This document shows positions 49,271-58,457 of a stretch of 64,000 nucleotides of DNA, in pieces. This DNA comes from Micromonospora lutea (GTDB taxonomy: Bacteria; Actinomycetota; Actinomycetes; Mycobacteriales; Micromonosporaceae), in contig NZ_BOPB01000020.1 in the NCBI RefSeq assembly GCF_016863535.1, forward strand, positions 104,588 to 168,587, read 5' to 3'. The notes below the pieces were generated by a model, which saw nothing but the letters and a program-made list of their open reading frames with translations, did no database searches and was not told where the DNA came from. Position numbers and translations under genes: made by a program. Each line of letters begins with the position of its first letter. Position 1 is the first letter of the stretch.

Positions 49271-49819
49271 ATGGAGGGCATTGCTACGCAGCTACCGGCA
49301 CTACTCGGCGTGCTGGTCGGCACCATCGGCACGATCGTCGCCACGTCGCTGGCCGACCGGTCGCGGTGGCGACGCAACCAGACCGTGCGCTGGGACGAGC
49401 GGCGGCTCGACGCGTACGCCGAGTTCGCCCGGGCGCTCAAGGAGGCACACACCATCGCCAGCCGGCTCTCCGGTGGACACCTCGACCGGGACGCCGCACT
49501 CGCCGAGCTGGCAGAGGCCGACTTTCGGCATACGCTGGCCTGGGAAAACGTGCTGCTGCTCGGCGACGCGCCGACGGTGCTGGCGGCACGGGCGTGGCGG
49601 GACACCGTCTGGGCGGTCGAGCGGCTGGCGCGCGACGGTCAGGCCGACGACGAGCGGCCCACGTTGCTGCACCGGGCCAACGAGGCACGTGACGACTTCT
49701 ACCGCGCCGCCCGTGGCGGACTCGGCGTCGGCGGCGGTTCGGTGGCCCAGGCCGAACTGCTGGCGAGCAGGCTCAACCGTAGACCCGACGCACAGACGGG
49801 CACCCCGGCGCAACGGTGA
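49271..49819 (+). CDS. Hypothetical membrane-anchored protein
   Basis: A 182-residue protein with one N-terminal hydrophobic helix (LPALLGVLVGTIGTIVATSLA) followed by a helical cytoplasmic domain (RWRRNQTVRWDERRLDAYAEFARALKEAHTIASRL). Such proteins are frequent in actinobacteria but have no assigned role. The start MEGIATQ is chosen because the TM helix follows directly. Confidence 0.65.
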   Translation: MEGIATQLPALLGVLVGTIGTIVATSLADRSRWRRNQTVRWDERRLDAYAEFARALKEAHTIASRLSGGHLDRDAALAELAEADFRHTLAWENVLLLGDAPTVLAARAWRDTVWAVERLARDGQADDERPTLLHRANEARDDFYRAARGGLGVGGGSVAQAELLASRLNRRPDAQTGTPAQR

Positions 49820-49949
49820 CACCCGACCACGGTCCGCGGCGCTGCTCCGATGGGCTGACGGCGTCGCTCATGCCGTGTGCGCCGCGCGCTGTCGAAGCTG
49901 ATGGCGCGAACGGATCAGCGGGACGATCGCGACCTCGCCGGGGGCGGCG

Positions 49950-50099
49950 TGCGCGGTGTCAGTGGGGTGGTGTGCCCGGTGTCAGTGAGGTCTGCGCGGT
50001 GCGGTGCGCCAGTGGGGTGTGCGCGGTGTCGCTGAGGTGTGCGCGATGTTGGTGGGGTGTACGCGGTGTTGGTGGGGTGTGCGCGGTGTCGTTCGGGTG
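49950..50099. repeat. Degenerate 20-bp tandem repeat array
   Basis: About seven units of consensus TGCGCGGTGTYGSTGGGGTG. The last four (starting 50020, 50040, 50060, 50080) have an exact 20-bp period; the second and third are longer or disturbed. The array lies between the convergent ends of the genes at 49271 and 50105. It could be a variable-number locus or form a structured 3' end. Confidence 0.85.
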
Positions 50100-50104
50100 G
50101 GCGT

Positions 50105-50833
50105 TCAGGCGGGGTGGGCGGGCTGGTCGAGGATGGCGCTGAAGCGCTGCTCGGCCAGGTCGAGCTGGTCCAGGATGTGTCGCTTGACCGCCTCGGACAG
50201 CGGAGTGTCGGCACGGGTGACGAGGCCGCGGTACACCGGCACCAGCGGGCGATATTTGCGGGCCGACGACTCGACCTTCGGGCCGACGGAATGGATCACC
50301 CCGACGCCGTTGTCCGTGAAGTCGGAGACCTTGATGACCCGCGCCCAGGGCTCCCGTTCGAGACTGGCGGCGACATGCTCCCGATACTGCTCGTACCGGT
50401 CCCGCCCAGGATCCCACAACGGGTTGGTGACCGCCGCGACCAGCCGCGCCACCCGTGCCCCGAACCGCTCCGCGAGCACCCCCAACGCCGCGGCGGTGGG
50501 ATCCTCGATCTTCCCATCGCCAACCAGCTCGACGGGGTGATCCTCGACGGCGTCGTGCAGCAGCCCGGCGACGATCACGTCGACGTCGCGTACCTGGTAA
50601 TGGTGCAGCATCCGGATCGCCACCCGGAGCAGATGGTTGACGTACGGCTCCCGGGACCGCCGATCATCGCGATGCAGCCACGTGACCAGCTCCAACGCCT
50701 CGTCGAGCCGGTGCCGCTCGGCGCTGTCGAAGCCCTGGATCTCCAGCCGGAACCGCTCCCGCAGCCCGGCCTCGCCGTGCATCTCGGTGATCGCGTGCAT
50801 CGGCATGCTGGCCAGATACGGCGGCAACTCCAT
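50105..50833 (-). CDS. HD-domain phosphohydrolase
   Basis: A 242-residue protein with REPYVNHLLRVAIRML, VAGLLHDAVEDHPVEL (HD metal motif) and VIKVSDFTDNGVG, the RelA/SpoT-type HD arrangement. It could hydrolyse a nucleotide, possibly (p)ppGpp-like, but no synthetase domain is present. It diverges from pglW with 84 bp between starts, so the two may share control. AAGGGA precedes the ATG. Confidence 0.82.
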   Translation of the reverse strand: MELPPYLASMPMHAITEMHGEAGLRERFRLEIQGFDSAERHRLDEALELVTWLHRDDRRSREPYVNHLLRVAIRMLHHYQVRDVDVIVAGLLHDAVEDHPVELVGDGKIEDPTAAALGVLAERFGARVARLVAAVTNPLWDPGRDRYEQYREHVAASLEREPWARVIKVSDFTDNGVGVIHSVGPKVESSARKYRPLVPVYRGLVTRADTPLSEAVKRHILDQLDLAEQRFSAILDQPAHPA

Positions 50834-50917
50834 CCGTCCCTTATATCGGATCCCACCCACCTTTCGGCGGACCGGCGACGCCCGCCGCTGCCGTCCGCTG
50901 CGCATAGGATCTGCCCC

Positions 50918-53900
50918 ATGCAGGAGGGCCGGTGGACGACGATCACGCCGTCGCAGTTCTCGCACGAGCGAGAGGCACTGGCACATGTCCAGACGCTGCT
51001 TCCCGACACCGAGCCATACCGCGCCTGGTCGAACTTCACCTTCACCGCACAGACCGGGCATCCGTACGAGGTCGATCTGCTCGTCGCCGCTCCCGGCGGC
51101 CTCTACCTGGTCGAGATCAAGAGCTGGTCCGGGCGGCTGACCTCCAGCGGTTCGAACTGGCTGCTGCACGGCCCGAACGGCACCCGCACCTTCGACAACC
51201 CGTTGCACCTGGCCGACGCGAAGGCCAAGAAGCTCAAGTCCCTGCTCCAGGTCGCCGCGAGCCGCCGCCGGGGCCAGGCGGTGCGGATCCCGTTCGTTCA
51301 GGCGGCGGTGTTCCTGTCCAAGCCGGGGCTGAAGATCGAGCTGTCGGAACATCACCTGCACGGCGTCTACGGTCCCGAGCCGATCGAGGGCCGCGAAGGA
51401 GAGCTGGATCCGATCACGTCGCTGCTGCTGCGCCAGCCGGACGACGAGCGGCGAAGGGTCACCCGCGAGGTGTCGGCTGCTCTACCGGATCTACTCGCGG
51501 ATGTCGGCATCGCGCGCAGCCGCCGGCACTACCAGGTCGGCGCGTGGGAGTTGGAGACCCGGCCCTTCGACGTCGGGCCGACCTGGCAGGACCACCGGGC
51601 CCGGCACCGTGACCTGGAGCGGGAGCACCGCTGGGTACGGATCTACCTGGTCGAGCGCAACGCCGCCCAGGCCGCGCGGGCCAGCATCGAGCGGGCCGCC
51701 CGGCGCGAGATGTCGGTGCTGCACGGCATCAGCCATCCCGGCATCGTCCAAGCCGACTCGATGGAGCAGCACGAGGCCGGGCCCGCGCTGATCTTCCGCC
51801 ATGACCCACGGACGATCCGCCTCGACCACTACATGTCGCAGTACGGCGAGCGCCTCGACGTGCTCACCCGACTCGCCATGATCCGCCAGCTTGCCGAGAC
51901 GGTGGCGTACGCGCACCGCCGTAAGCTGCACCATCGTGCCCTGTCCGCCCGCAGCGTGTTGGTCGCTCCCGGGCCACGGCGGCGTGGTGGCAGCGAGGAC
52001 GAGGCGTGGCTGACGCCCCGACTGCTGGTCAGTGACTGGCAGGCGGCCACCCGCGGCACCGACACCAGCGGCAGCGGCGACCCGATCACCCCCTCCTCAC
52101 ACGCCGCCGACCACATCGAGCGTTCGGCGGAGGCATATCTGGCGCCGGAGTTGACCGCGCCAAGTCCGGACGCGGTCGCGATGGACGTCTTCGGCCTCGG
52201 CGCGTTGGCGTACCTGATCCTCACCGGGCAACCCCCGGCGGCCAAGCGCCCGGAGCTGCTGACCCGGCTCGCCCGTGACAACGGGCTGCGCGCGGCATCG
52301 ATCGCCGACGCGATCAGCTCCTTCGCCGACGAGATGATCCAGGCGGCGACGGCCCCGGTGCCCATCCAGCGACTCACCACGGTCGCCGAGTTCGTCGAGA
52401 TGCTTCAGGAGGTCGAGGACGAGCTGACCGCCCCGCCACCCACCTCGACCCATCCGCCCGAACCCGCACCGGAGCAAGTCGACCCGCTGGAGGCGCGCGG
52501 TGGCGACCTGGTCGGCGAGTGGAAGATCGTCCGTAGCCTCGGCACCGGCTCGACCTGCCGGGCGTTCCTGGCGTTCAACGAGCGCACCCGGCGCGACGAG
52601 GTGCTCAAGGTGGCCCTCTCCGACGAGAAGGCGGCGCGCCTTGCCCACGAGGCACGGGTGCTCGAGCCGCTCACCGATTCCCGGGTGATCAGGCTGGCCC
52701 GGCCGGAACCGTTGCAGCTCGGCCCCCGCACCGTCGTGGTGCTTGAGCATGCCGGTGACCGCACCCTGGCACGCAAGCTGCGTGACGACGGCCGGCTCAC
52801 CGTTGATGAGCTGGAGACCTACAGCGACTACCTGTTCGGCGCCCTGGACTACCTGGAGGGCGAGGGCGTCTACCACCGCGACATCAAGCCGGACAACATC
52901 GCCATCCGCATCCGCCCGAACCGCACCCGCCAACTGGTGCTCTTCGACTTCTCCCTGGCCGGCGTCTCGGTCAAGGAAATCGCCGCCGGCACCCCGCGCT
53001 ACCTCGACCCGTTCCTCGGCACCGCCGCCCGCCAGGTCTACGACAAGCACGCCGAGTGGTACGCCCTGGCCGTGACGCTGCACGAGATGGCCTCCGGCGA
53101 GCTACCCCTGTGGGGCGACGGTGGCACCGAACCGCAGCTCACCGAAGGCCCGCCGGTGCTGGCCGCGGAGGCGTTCGACACGGCGATCCGCGACGACCTG
53201 GTGGAGTTCTTCCAGCGGGCCCTGCACCGCGACCACCGTCGCCGGTTCGCCACCCTGAAGGAGATGCGCGACGCCTGGCAGCAGGTGTTCCGCCGCTCCG
53301 ACGCGAGCGCCCCGGTCGGTAGCGAGCATCCGGAGATCGAAACCGAGGAGCCGGACGAGAAGGCCGCCGAGAAGGCGCGTGAGGAGGCCGCCGGCAAGGC
53401 GACCCGCGCCACCGCGCTGGAGGCCGCCGGGCTCACCCCGCGGGCGGTTTCCGCCGCGCATCGGGTGGAGGCCACCACCGTCGGTGAGCTGCTCGCCGTC
53501 GGTAACAACACCTTCGCCACGCTGCCCGGCCTCGGTGCCCGGACGCGCAGGGAGTTGCAGCGCCGGGTCAAGCAGTGGCGCACCCGGCTGGGGGAGCGGG
53601 AGACAATCTCCACCTCCGCCGCAGCACGTAAGGCGGCCACCGCCGAGGTCGCCACCGAGACGACAAATGCCGGCGGGGACACCGATCTGGTACGCGTCGG
53701 CCTCGACGCCATCGCCGCCCTGCTCGTGCCGGCCAAGAACGGCCGTAACGCCGCCGAGGTGGAAGCCACCCGGCTGCTGTTGAACCTGCCCGACGCCACC
53801 GGCGCGTTGCCCCCGCTTCAGCTGTGGCCGCAGCAGCCACAGGTCGCCGCCGCCGTTGGCGTCACGTCCGGCCGGATCGCCCAGATCCTCGGCAAGCAGC

Positions 53901-55342
53901 GCAAGCGCTGGCACGACATGCCGGTGGTGGGCAGCGTGCGTACCCAGATCATCGAGCTGTTGCACGACGGTGGGCGGGTGATGGGGGTCGCCGAGCTGGC
54001 CGAGGCTCTGCTGATCAGTCGCGGCTCGGTGCGTACCGGTGACGACCTGCGCCTCGCGGTGGCGGTCGCCGCCGTGCGGGCGGCCGTCGAGGTCGACGCC
54101 ATTGAGGAGGAGCCCCGCCTGCTGCTGCGACGGCATGCTCGGGGCGACATCGACGGTAAGCCGAATCCGCGTGGCGACCGGCTGCTCGTGGCCCTTGAGG
54201 CGGGCGAGGACGACAGTCCGGACGCCCCGGCCGCACCGGCGTTGCTCGACTACGCCGACGCGCTCGGCAAGACCGCCGACGAATTGGCTGCCAGCGAAGT
54301 ATTGCCCAGTGCGGCGACGGTGTTGCGTACCCTCGCGGCGGTCACGCCGCCCGGTGGCGTGGCGGACACTGTCGACGACCGGCGGCGCGTGATGCTCGCC
54401 GCCGTGGCCTCGGACCAGGCCGCCGCGACCGCCCGGTTGGAGCTGTACCCGCGCAACCTCGACCCGGTACGCGCGCTGCGGCTCGCCCAAGCCGGCGTGG
54501 TGCCTCCCGCGACCACGCCCGAGGGGCGGCGGGGACTGACCCCGGAGCACGTCATCCAGCGGGTGACCGCCCGATTCCCCGAGCTGACGGCGTCGCTGCC
54601 GTCGCACCCGAAGCTCGACAAGTTGCTTGCCGAGGCCGGTTTCGAACTGCGCTGGGATCGGGACCGTTACCTTCCCCCACCGCCGCGCGCCGGCTCGTCT
54701 TCGATGTCGGTCGTCCAGCGCCGCCCGTCGGCCACGAACGCGCCGAGCCGGTGGGAGGCCGAGTCGCCGGAACTGGCGGCGGCGGTGCGGGCCGAGGAGC
54801 GGCTGACCGGCGCCAGGTCCGCCGGTGGGTTCCGGGCATTGACCGTACGCCTCAACCGGTACGCGCTGGCCCGCGAGGAACTATCCCGACGCTTCGACGC
54901 CCGGCCGGTCAACGTGGCCGCGGTGTTCCTTCGTGAGCTACGCGGCCTGGTCGACGCCCGACCGAAGCCCACCTGGGAGACGGTGCTGGGCGCGGACATC
55001 GCCGAGCAGGGCTCCCGAGCCGCCATCAAGCTCGGCGAGTACGTCGAGCAGGCGTGGCAACTAGCAATGCCCTTGCTGCGGGCGCAGCTGCGCGTCGACG
55101 CCGGGCCGGTGCTGCTGCACGACGCGGCGGTGCTGGCGCGGTACCGGGCGATGGAGCGGCTCCACGAGCTGGCCGAGGCCGCACGTGGCGGGGAGGGCGA
55201 CGTCTGGTTGCTCTGCCCGATGGACGACCCGGGAGTGCTACCCAAGCTGGACGGTGCCGTGGTGCGGGTAGGCGACAACGAGTGGATTGCCCTCCCCGAC
55301 GCCTGGGCCGTCAACGCCCACCGCAGCGCGGTGACCGCCTGA
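50918..55342 (+). CDS. pglW: BREX-2 (Pgl) serine/threonine kinase PglW with NERD domain
   Basis: A 1474-residue protein. The NERD nuclease-related domain is at the N-terminus (EVD at 51-53, EIK at 66-68). A first kinase-like domain (about 210-500) has HRALSARSVLV where a catalytic HRD would be, so it is probably a pseudokinase. A second kinase (about 535-790) has HRDIKPDNIAI (about 653) and DFS in place of DFG (about 677). An Ala/Glu-rich linker, a helix-hairpin-helix-like LPGLGARTRREL and a long C-terminal region follow. PglW is the kinase of the Pgl/BREX type 2 phage-resistance system. The ATG lies 83 bp from the divergent HD gene; longer frames upstream are antisense to that gene. Confidence 0.9.
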   Translation: MQEGRWTTITPSQFSHEREALAHVQTLLPDTEPYRAWSNFTFTAQTGHPYEVDLLVAAPGGLYLVEIKSWSGRLTSSGSNWLLHGPNGTRTFDNPLHLADAKAKKLKSLLQVAASRRRGQAVRIPFVQAAVFLSKPGLKIELSEHHLHGVYGPEPIEGREGELDPITSLLLRQPDDERRRVTREVSAALPDLLADVGIARSRRHYQVGAWELETRPFDVGPTWQDHRARHRDLEREHRWVRIYLVERNAAQAARASIERAARREMSVLHGISHPGIVQADSMEQHEAGPALIFRHDPRTIRLDHYMSQYGERLDVLTRLAMIRQLAETVAYAHRRKLHHRALSARSVLVAPGPRRRGGSEDEAWLTPRLLVSDWQAATRGTDTSGSGDPITPSSHAADHIERSAEAYLAPELTAPSPDAVAMDVFGLGALAYLILTGQPPAAKRPELLTRLARDNGLRAASIADAISSFADEMIQAATAPVPIQRLTTVAEFVEMLQEVEDELTAPPPTSTHPPEPAPEQVDPLEARGGDLVGEWKIVRSLGTGSTCRAFLAFNERTRRDEVLKVALSDEKAARLAHEARVLEPLTDSRVIRLARPEPLQLGPRTVVVLEHAGDRTLARKLRDDGRLTVDELETYSDYLFGALDYLEGEGVYHRDIKPDNIAIRIRPNRTRQLVLFDFSLAGVSVKEIAAGTPRYLDPFLGTAARQVYDKHAEWYALAVTLHEMASGELPLWGDGGTEPQLTEGPPVLAAEAFDTAIRDDLVEFFQRALHRDHRRRFATLKEMRDAWQQVFRRSDASAPVGSEHPEIETEEPDEKAAEKAREEAAGKATRATALEAAGLTPRAVSAAHRVEATTVGELLAVGNNTFATLPGLGARTRRELQRRVKQWRTRLGERETISTSAAARKAATAEVATETTNAGGDTDLVRVGLDAIAALLVPAKNGRNAAEVEATRLLLNLPDATGALPPLQLWPQQPQVAAAVGVTSGRIAQILGKQRKRWHDMPVVGSVRTQIIELLHDGGRVMGVAELAEALLISRGSVRTGDDLRLAVAVAAVRAAVEVDAIEEEPRLLLRRHARGDIDGKPNPRGDRLLVALEAGEDDSPDAPAAPALLDYADALGKTADELAASEVLPSAATVLRTLAAVTPPGGVADTVDDRRRVMLAAVASDQAAATARLELYPRNLDPVRALRLAQAGVVPPATTPEGRRGLTPEHVIQRVTARFPELTASLPSHPKLDKLLAEAGFELRWDRDRYLPPPPRAGSSSMSVVQRRPSATNAPSRWEAESPELAAAVRAEERLTGARSAGGFRALTVRLNRYALAREELSRRFDARPVNVAAVFLRELRGLVDARPKPTWETVLGADIAEQGSRAAIKLGEYVEQAWQLAMPLLRAQLRVDAGPVLLHDAAVLARYRAMERLHELAEAARGGEGDVWLLCPMDDPGVLPKLDGAVVRVGDNEWIALPDAWAVNAHRSAVTA

Positions 55343-55369
55343 CAGCTCCCCTGATTGTGCAGCTTCTTG

Positions 55370-55398
55370 GGCGTGGCAGTGTAGCTGTCCGCCACGCC
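55370..55398. terminator. Hairpin downstream of pglW
   Basis: Perfect 8-bp arms GGCGTGGC and GCCACGCC with a 13-nt loop, 28 nt after the pglW stop. Likely a terminator, which would separate pglW from the genes downstream and from pglX. Confidence 0.5.
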
Positions 55399-55551
55399 GC
55401 CATGCGAACAGTCACACCGCCACGATGAGGCGCGAGGCGTGCCATAGCAGATGATGGCGCGTAGCGGTGGGTCGTCCACAGCGCGGTCGTTGTCCACAGG
55501 TGCAGCCCTTCGTTGTAGCGGGACCTTGCGGCGGGCGGCACGGTCGGTGGC

Positions 55552-56505
55552 ATGGACGCGGTGTTGGCGGAATTGGTGAAGCGCGGGGACGGGCTGGTGA
55601 CCCGATCCATCGTTGAGCAGGTCGTGCCGGAGTGGATTCTGCAACGGGCGTGCACCAATGGTGAACTGGTGCGGGTCCTACCCGAGGTGTTCGCGTCAGC
55701 GCACCTCCAAAATGCTCGCATCGAGCGGGCCACCACCCCGCCACTCAGCCGGATCGGCCCGGCCCTCGGTCGCCGTGCGGTCGCCGCCTGGGTACGCGGG
55801 CGCGGCGCGCTCAGCCATCTCACCGCCCTCGACCTCTGGGGGTTGCGCCAACAACTGCCCGGGGACCTGTTGCACGTGAGTACGCCGGCCGCCAGCGGCC
55901 TGCGAAGCTGGCCCGGTGTCCGAGTCCACCGACGCCGCCACCTCGCCCTCGCCCCACCGTCGGTGGTGGTACGACAAGGGCTGCCCGTGACCACCATCGA
56001 GCGAGCCCTCGTCGACTCCTGGCCGATGCTTCCGCCGGGCGAGCAACGGACGCCGATAATCAGGGCGGTCAACAAGCGGCTGACCACCCCAGGTCGCTTG
56101 CACGCTGTGCTCGACGACACGGCAAGGGTGGCTGGCCGGGTTGTGCTGCGCACCCTGCTGACCCGGCTCGCCGAGGGCTGCCGCAGTCCGCTGGAGATCT
56201 GGGGGCACGAGCGGGTCTTCACAGGCCCTGGAATGCCGGCATTCCAGCGGCAGGTGCGAATCCGGCTCGGCCAGCGCAACGTCTACCTCGACCTCTACGC
56301 CGAACCGGAACGCGTCAACATCGAACTCGACGGTGCCACCACCCACGGTGATCCACGACAGCGCGAGATCGACCTGCGCCGCGATGCACAACTGGCCGCC
56401 CTTGGCATCCTGGTCGTCCGCTTCGCCCATCGTCGGCTCGTGCACGAGCCGGAGGCGGTACGCCGGGAAACCCTCGCCATCCTCGCCAGCCGTCGGCCCG
56501 TGTGA
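55552..56505 (+). CDS. AbiEi-like/DUF559 protein
   Basis: A 317-residue protein. The N-terminus (LVTRSIVEQVVPEWILQRACTNGELVRVLPEVFA) is the winged-helix of AbiEi-type antitoxins. The middle (LSHLTALDLWGLRQ ... VTTIERALVD) follows that family. The C-terminus (LDLYAEPERVNIELDGATTHGDPRQREIDLRRDAQLAALGILVVRF) has the DUF559/Vsr-like nuclease pattern, with E, D and LRRD positions. It may be a nuclease rather than an antitoxin; no AbiEii partner is adjacent. It sits inside the BREX-2 island. Confidence 0.75.
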   Translation: MDAVLAELVKRGDGLVTRSIVEQVVPEWILQRACTNGELVRVLPEVFASAHLQNARIERATTPPLSRIGPALGRRAVAAWVRGRGALSHLTALDLWGLRQQLPGDLLHVSTPAASGLRSWPGVRVHRRRHLALAPPSVVVRQGLPVTTIERALVDSWPMLPPGEQRTPIIRAVNKRLTTPGRLHAVLDDTARVAGRVVLRTLLTRLAEGCRSPLEIWGHERVFTGPGMPAFQRQVRIRLGQRNVYLDLYAEPERVNIELDGATTHGDPRQREIDLRRDAQLAALGILVVRFAHRRLVHEPEAVRRETLAILASRRPV

Positions 56506-56555
56506 TCACCAGAACGACGCACTCGTAATGCGTAGGTCGACGGAACAGGGCACGC

Positions 56556-56834
56556 TCAATGGGCCGACGACCGGGCGACCGGCCGCGCCGGCCGTGGTGG
56601 TGCGGCGGCACCGGTATCGGACCGGATGCCGGCGAGTTGGACGTAGATCTCGCGTTTGGCGGTGGCGTCGCCGCGCCGGTCGATGACGTACCCGGTCAGC
56701 CAGATCCAGCCGTCGTAGGCGTGCCGGTCGCTGACCGAGACGACGCGCAGGGTGAGCGCCCGGCCCCCGGCGAACTGCACCGAGGCGCGACCGTCGATCC
56801 GGAGCAGGTCGCCGGGGGCCGGGCGTGCGGTCAC
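56556..56834 (-). CDS. Small hypothetical protein coupled to DivIVA-like gene
   Basis: A 92-residue protein (GDLLRIDGRASVQFAGGRALTLRVVSVSDRHAYDGWIWLTGY) that looks like a small beta-barrel. Its GTG overlaps the stop of the DivIVA-like gene (GTGA). Family not recognised. The pair occurs next to a GntR gene, as in several actinobacterial integrative or accessory regions (from memory). Confidence 0.6.
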   Translation of the reverse strand: MTARPAPGDLLRIDGRASVQFAGGRALTLRVVSVSDRHAYDGWIWLTGYVIDRRGDATAKREIYVQLAGIRSDTGAAAPPRPARPVARSSAH

Positions 56835-57109
56835 CAGCGGCCCTGGTTCGGTGGTCGGCAGTGCCGGGCGTGCATGGACTGCCAGTCGCGCAGCGCCCGC
56901 TTGAGCCGGTCGTTCTCCTGGGCGAGCGTACGGAACTGCCGGTGCAGGTCGGCCAGCTCGTCGGCGACCGTGGCCTGGAACTCGCGTACCTCATCGGGGT
57001 CGACCCCATGGCGACGCGGGGCGAACGTGCGGGTGCGTACCTCATGCGGGGTCATCCGGGTCGGGTGGCCGGTCCCGTAGGGCTGGCCACCTCGATACAC
57101 CTGGGCCAC
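56831..57109 (-). CDS. DivIVA-domain small protein
   Basis: A 92-residue protein. MTPHEVRTRTFAPRRHGVDPDEVREFQATVADELADLHRQF matches the DivIVA N-terminal membrane-binding and first coiled-coil pattern (T-F-R-GYD-DEV--FL). The rest is a short coiled coil; the full DivIVA/Wag31 tail is missing. GTG start preceded by AAAGGAAC. It diverges from the GntR gene. Confidence 0.72.
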   Translation of the reverse strand: MAQVYRGGQPYGTGHPTRMTPHEVRTRTFAPRRHGVDPDEVREFQATVADELADLHRQFRTLAQENDRLKRALRDWQSMHARHCRPPNQGRW

Positions 57110-57310
57110 GACGTTCCTTTCCTCAGCAGTCGGAGGCGCGGAGGGTCGGTGCGGTGGTGCGTGGAAGGGCGGGCCGTGCGTGGCCGGCGTCCGCACGGTC
57201 CGCCCGCTCGGCCGCCGCAGCCCCATTCGGCGGTACGACGACAGAGCAGCTTGTCTGGGTCGGGACGGGCACGCGCACCCGTCCCGACCAGGGGGATGAG
57301 CCGAACTCGT

Positions 57311-57421
57311 TGCCACGCGAGGACCGGCTCCGGATCAAACATATATGCCTAAGCTGAGGATTGCAACGCTCGGTTGTCTGGTGAGCGCGTGGCGTGATCA
57401 AATAGGCGTGCCACGCGAGGA
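57311..57421. promoter_or_regulatory. Inverted and direct repeats upstream of the GntR gene
   Basis: CGCGTGGC (57386-57393) and GCCACGCG (57410-57417) form a perfect 8-bp inverted repeat just before the GntR start. TGCCACGCGAGGA occurs at 57311-57323 and again at 57409-57421. The repeated half-site suggests cooperative binding, probably by the GntR protein, controlling both it and the divergent DivIVA-like pair. The rest of the 317-bp gap shows no gene. Confidence 0.55.
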
Positions 57422-57426
57422 GTGCC

Positions 57427-57666
57427 ATGCCACAGACACCGGACTACATCCGGATCTCTGACGAGATCGTTAGCGACGTGCGGAGCGGGAAGGTTCAGCC
57501 AGGGGAGAAGCTGCCTTCGATCGCCGACATGGGTGACCGATTCGAGGTCAGCTCATCGACCATCCAGATGGTCTACGTGCGACTGGAAGCGCTGCGCGTC
57601 ATCCGGCGACACCAGGGCAAGGGGGTCTTCGTGACCGATCCAAAGACCTGGATGCGCGAGCCCTGA
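57427..57666 (+). CDS. Minimal GntR-type winged-helix regulator
   Basis: A 79-residue protein that is little more than the DNA-binding domain: YIRISDEIVSDVRSGKVQPGEKLPSIADMGDRFEVSSSTIQMVYVRLEALRVIRRHQGKGVFV. There is no effector domain, as in the YtrA-like and accessory-element GntR proteins. An inverted repeat ends 10 bp before the ATG, suggesting autoregulation. It lies between pglW and pglX but points to a separate small operon. Confidence 0.85.
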   Translation: MPQTPDYIRISDEIVSDVRSGKVQPGEKLPSIADMGDRFEVSSSTIQMVYVRLEALRVIRRHQGKGVFVTDPKTWMREP

Positions 57667-57809
57667 CTGAGCGGAGGCGTGTCGAAGGGCGGCGCATGGT
57701 CGACCGGGTGGAGACACGACGCGACCCAGAGTGGCGAAGGTTGAACGGATCGTGTAGACCAGTGGACGCAGTGCGATGCTAGGAGCGGCCAGCGGAGAAG
57801 GAGGCAGTC

Positions 57810-58457
57810 GTGATCGACAAACTTCATGATGCGCTGCTCACTCCGGCTGACACCGCCCGCTATCTGGGCATACCCCGTAGCACCATGTATTCCTGGCTTG
57901 CCGAGAAGGCGGCCGGGGAGCCGCTGGTGCACAGCGTGCCGCCGGCAAAGCGGGGATGGCCGTCCGTCCCGTTTGTTGCTGTCATCGAGGCATATGTCCT
58001 TCGGTCCCTCCGCGACCTGAAGCTCGGGAAGGACAAGATCCGCGACGTCGCTGCCGAAATTCGCAACATCTTCGGCAACCCTTACGGACTGGCGGATCGG
58101 CGGATCGCGACGGACGGCATCGACGTCTTCGTCCACTATGTCGACACCGACGAACTGGCCCGGGCCGGCGACCATCAGATGCCGATCCGTGAAGTGATCG
58201 CCGATTACCTGAGGTACATCGTCTGGGATCCCTCTGACGCCTACCCCGCTCGCTTGCGGTTGCGTCAGTATCCGGACACCGCTCAGGTGGTCATCGATCC
58301 GCGGTTCGGCTGGGGGGCTCCCGTCGTCGCACGCACCAAGGTCCCGGTCGAGGCGGTTGTGGGGATGTGGCGTGCTGGTGAACCCTCTGAAGTCGTTGCC
58401 GACGAGTACGGGCTGACCGTTGACGAAGTCGAAGCCGTCGTCCGGGTCGCCGCCTGA
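57810..58457 (+). CDS. DUF433 protein, putative antitoxin
   Basis: A 215-residue protein with an N-terminal MerR-like helix-turn-helix (LTPADTARYLGIPRSTMYSWL) and a C-terminal DUF433 domain (VVIDPRFGWGAPVVARTKVPVEAVVGMWRAGEPSEVVADEYGLTVDEVEAVV). DUF433 proteins are typical antitoxins for PIN-like toxins. GAAGGAGG 6 nt before the GTG is a strong ribosome site. Its 3' end overlaps the PIN-like gene by 38 nt, the usual coupled toxin-antitoxin order. Confidence 0.82.
   Translation: MIDKLHDALLTPADTARYLGIPRSTMYSWLAEKAAGEPLVHSVPPAKRGWPSVPFVAVIEAYVLRSLRDLKLGKDKIRDVAAEIRNIFGNPYGLADRRIATDGIDVFVHYVDTDELARAGDHQMPIREVIADYLRYIVWDPSDAYPARLRLRQYPDTAQVVIDPRFGWGAPVVARTKVPVEAVVGMWRAGEPSEVVADEYGLTVDEVEAVVRVAA

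Noticed and set aside
49950..50099. CRISPR array
   Set aside because: Repeat units are contiguous without spacers, so this is a tandem repeat.
50039..50917. Long in-frame extension upstream of pglW
   Set aside because: It runs antisense through the HD-domain gene and through the tandem repeats; the NERD domain begins just after the ATG at 50918.
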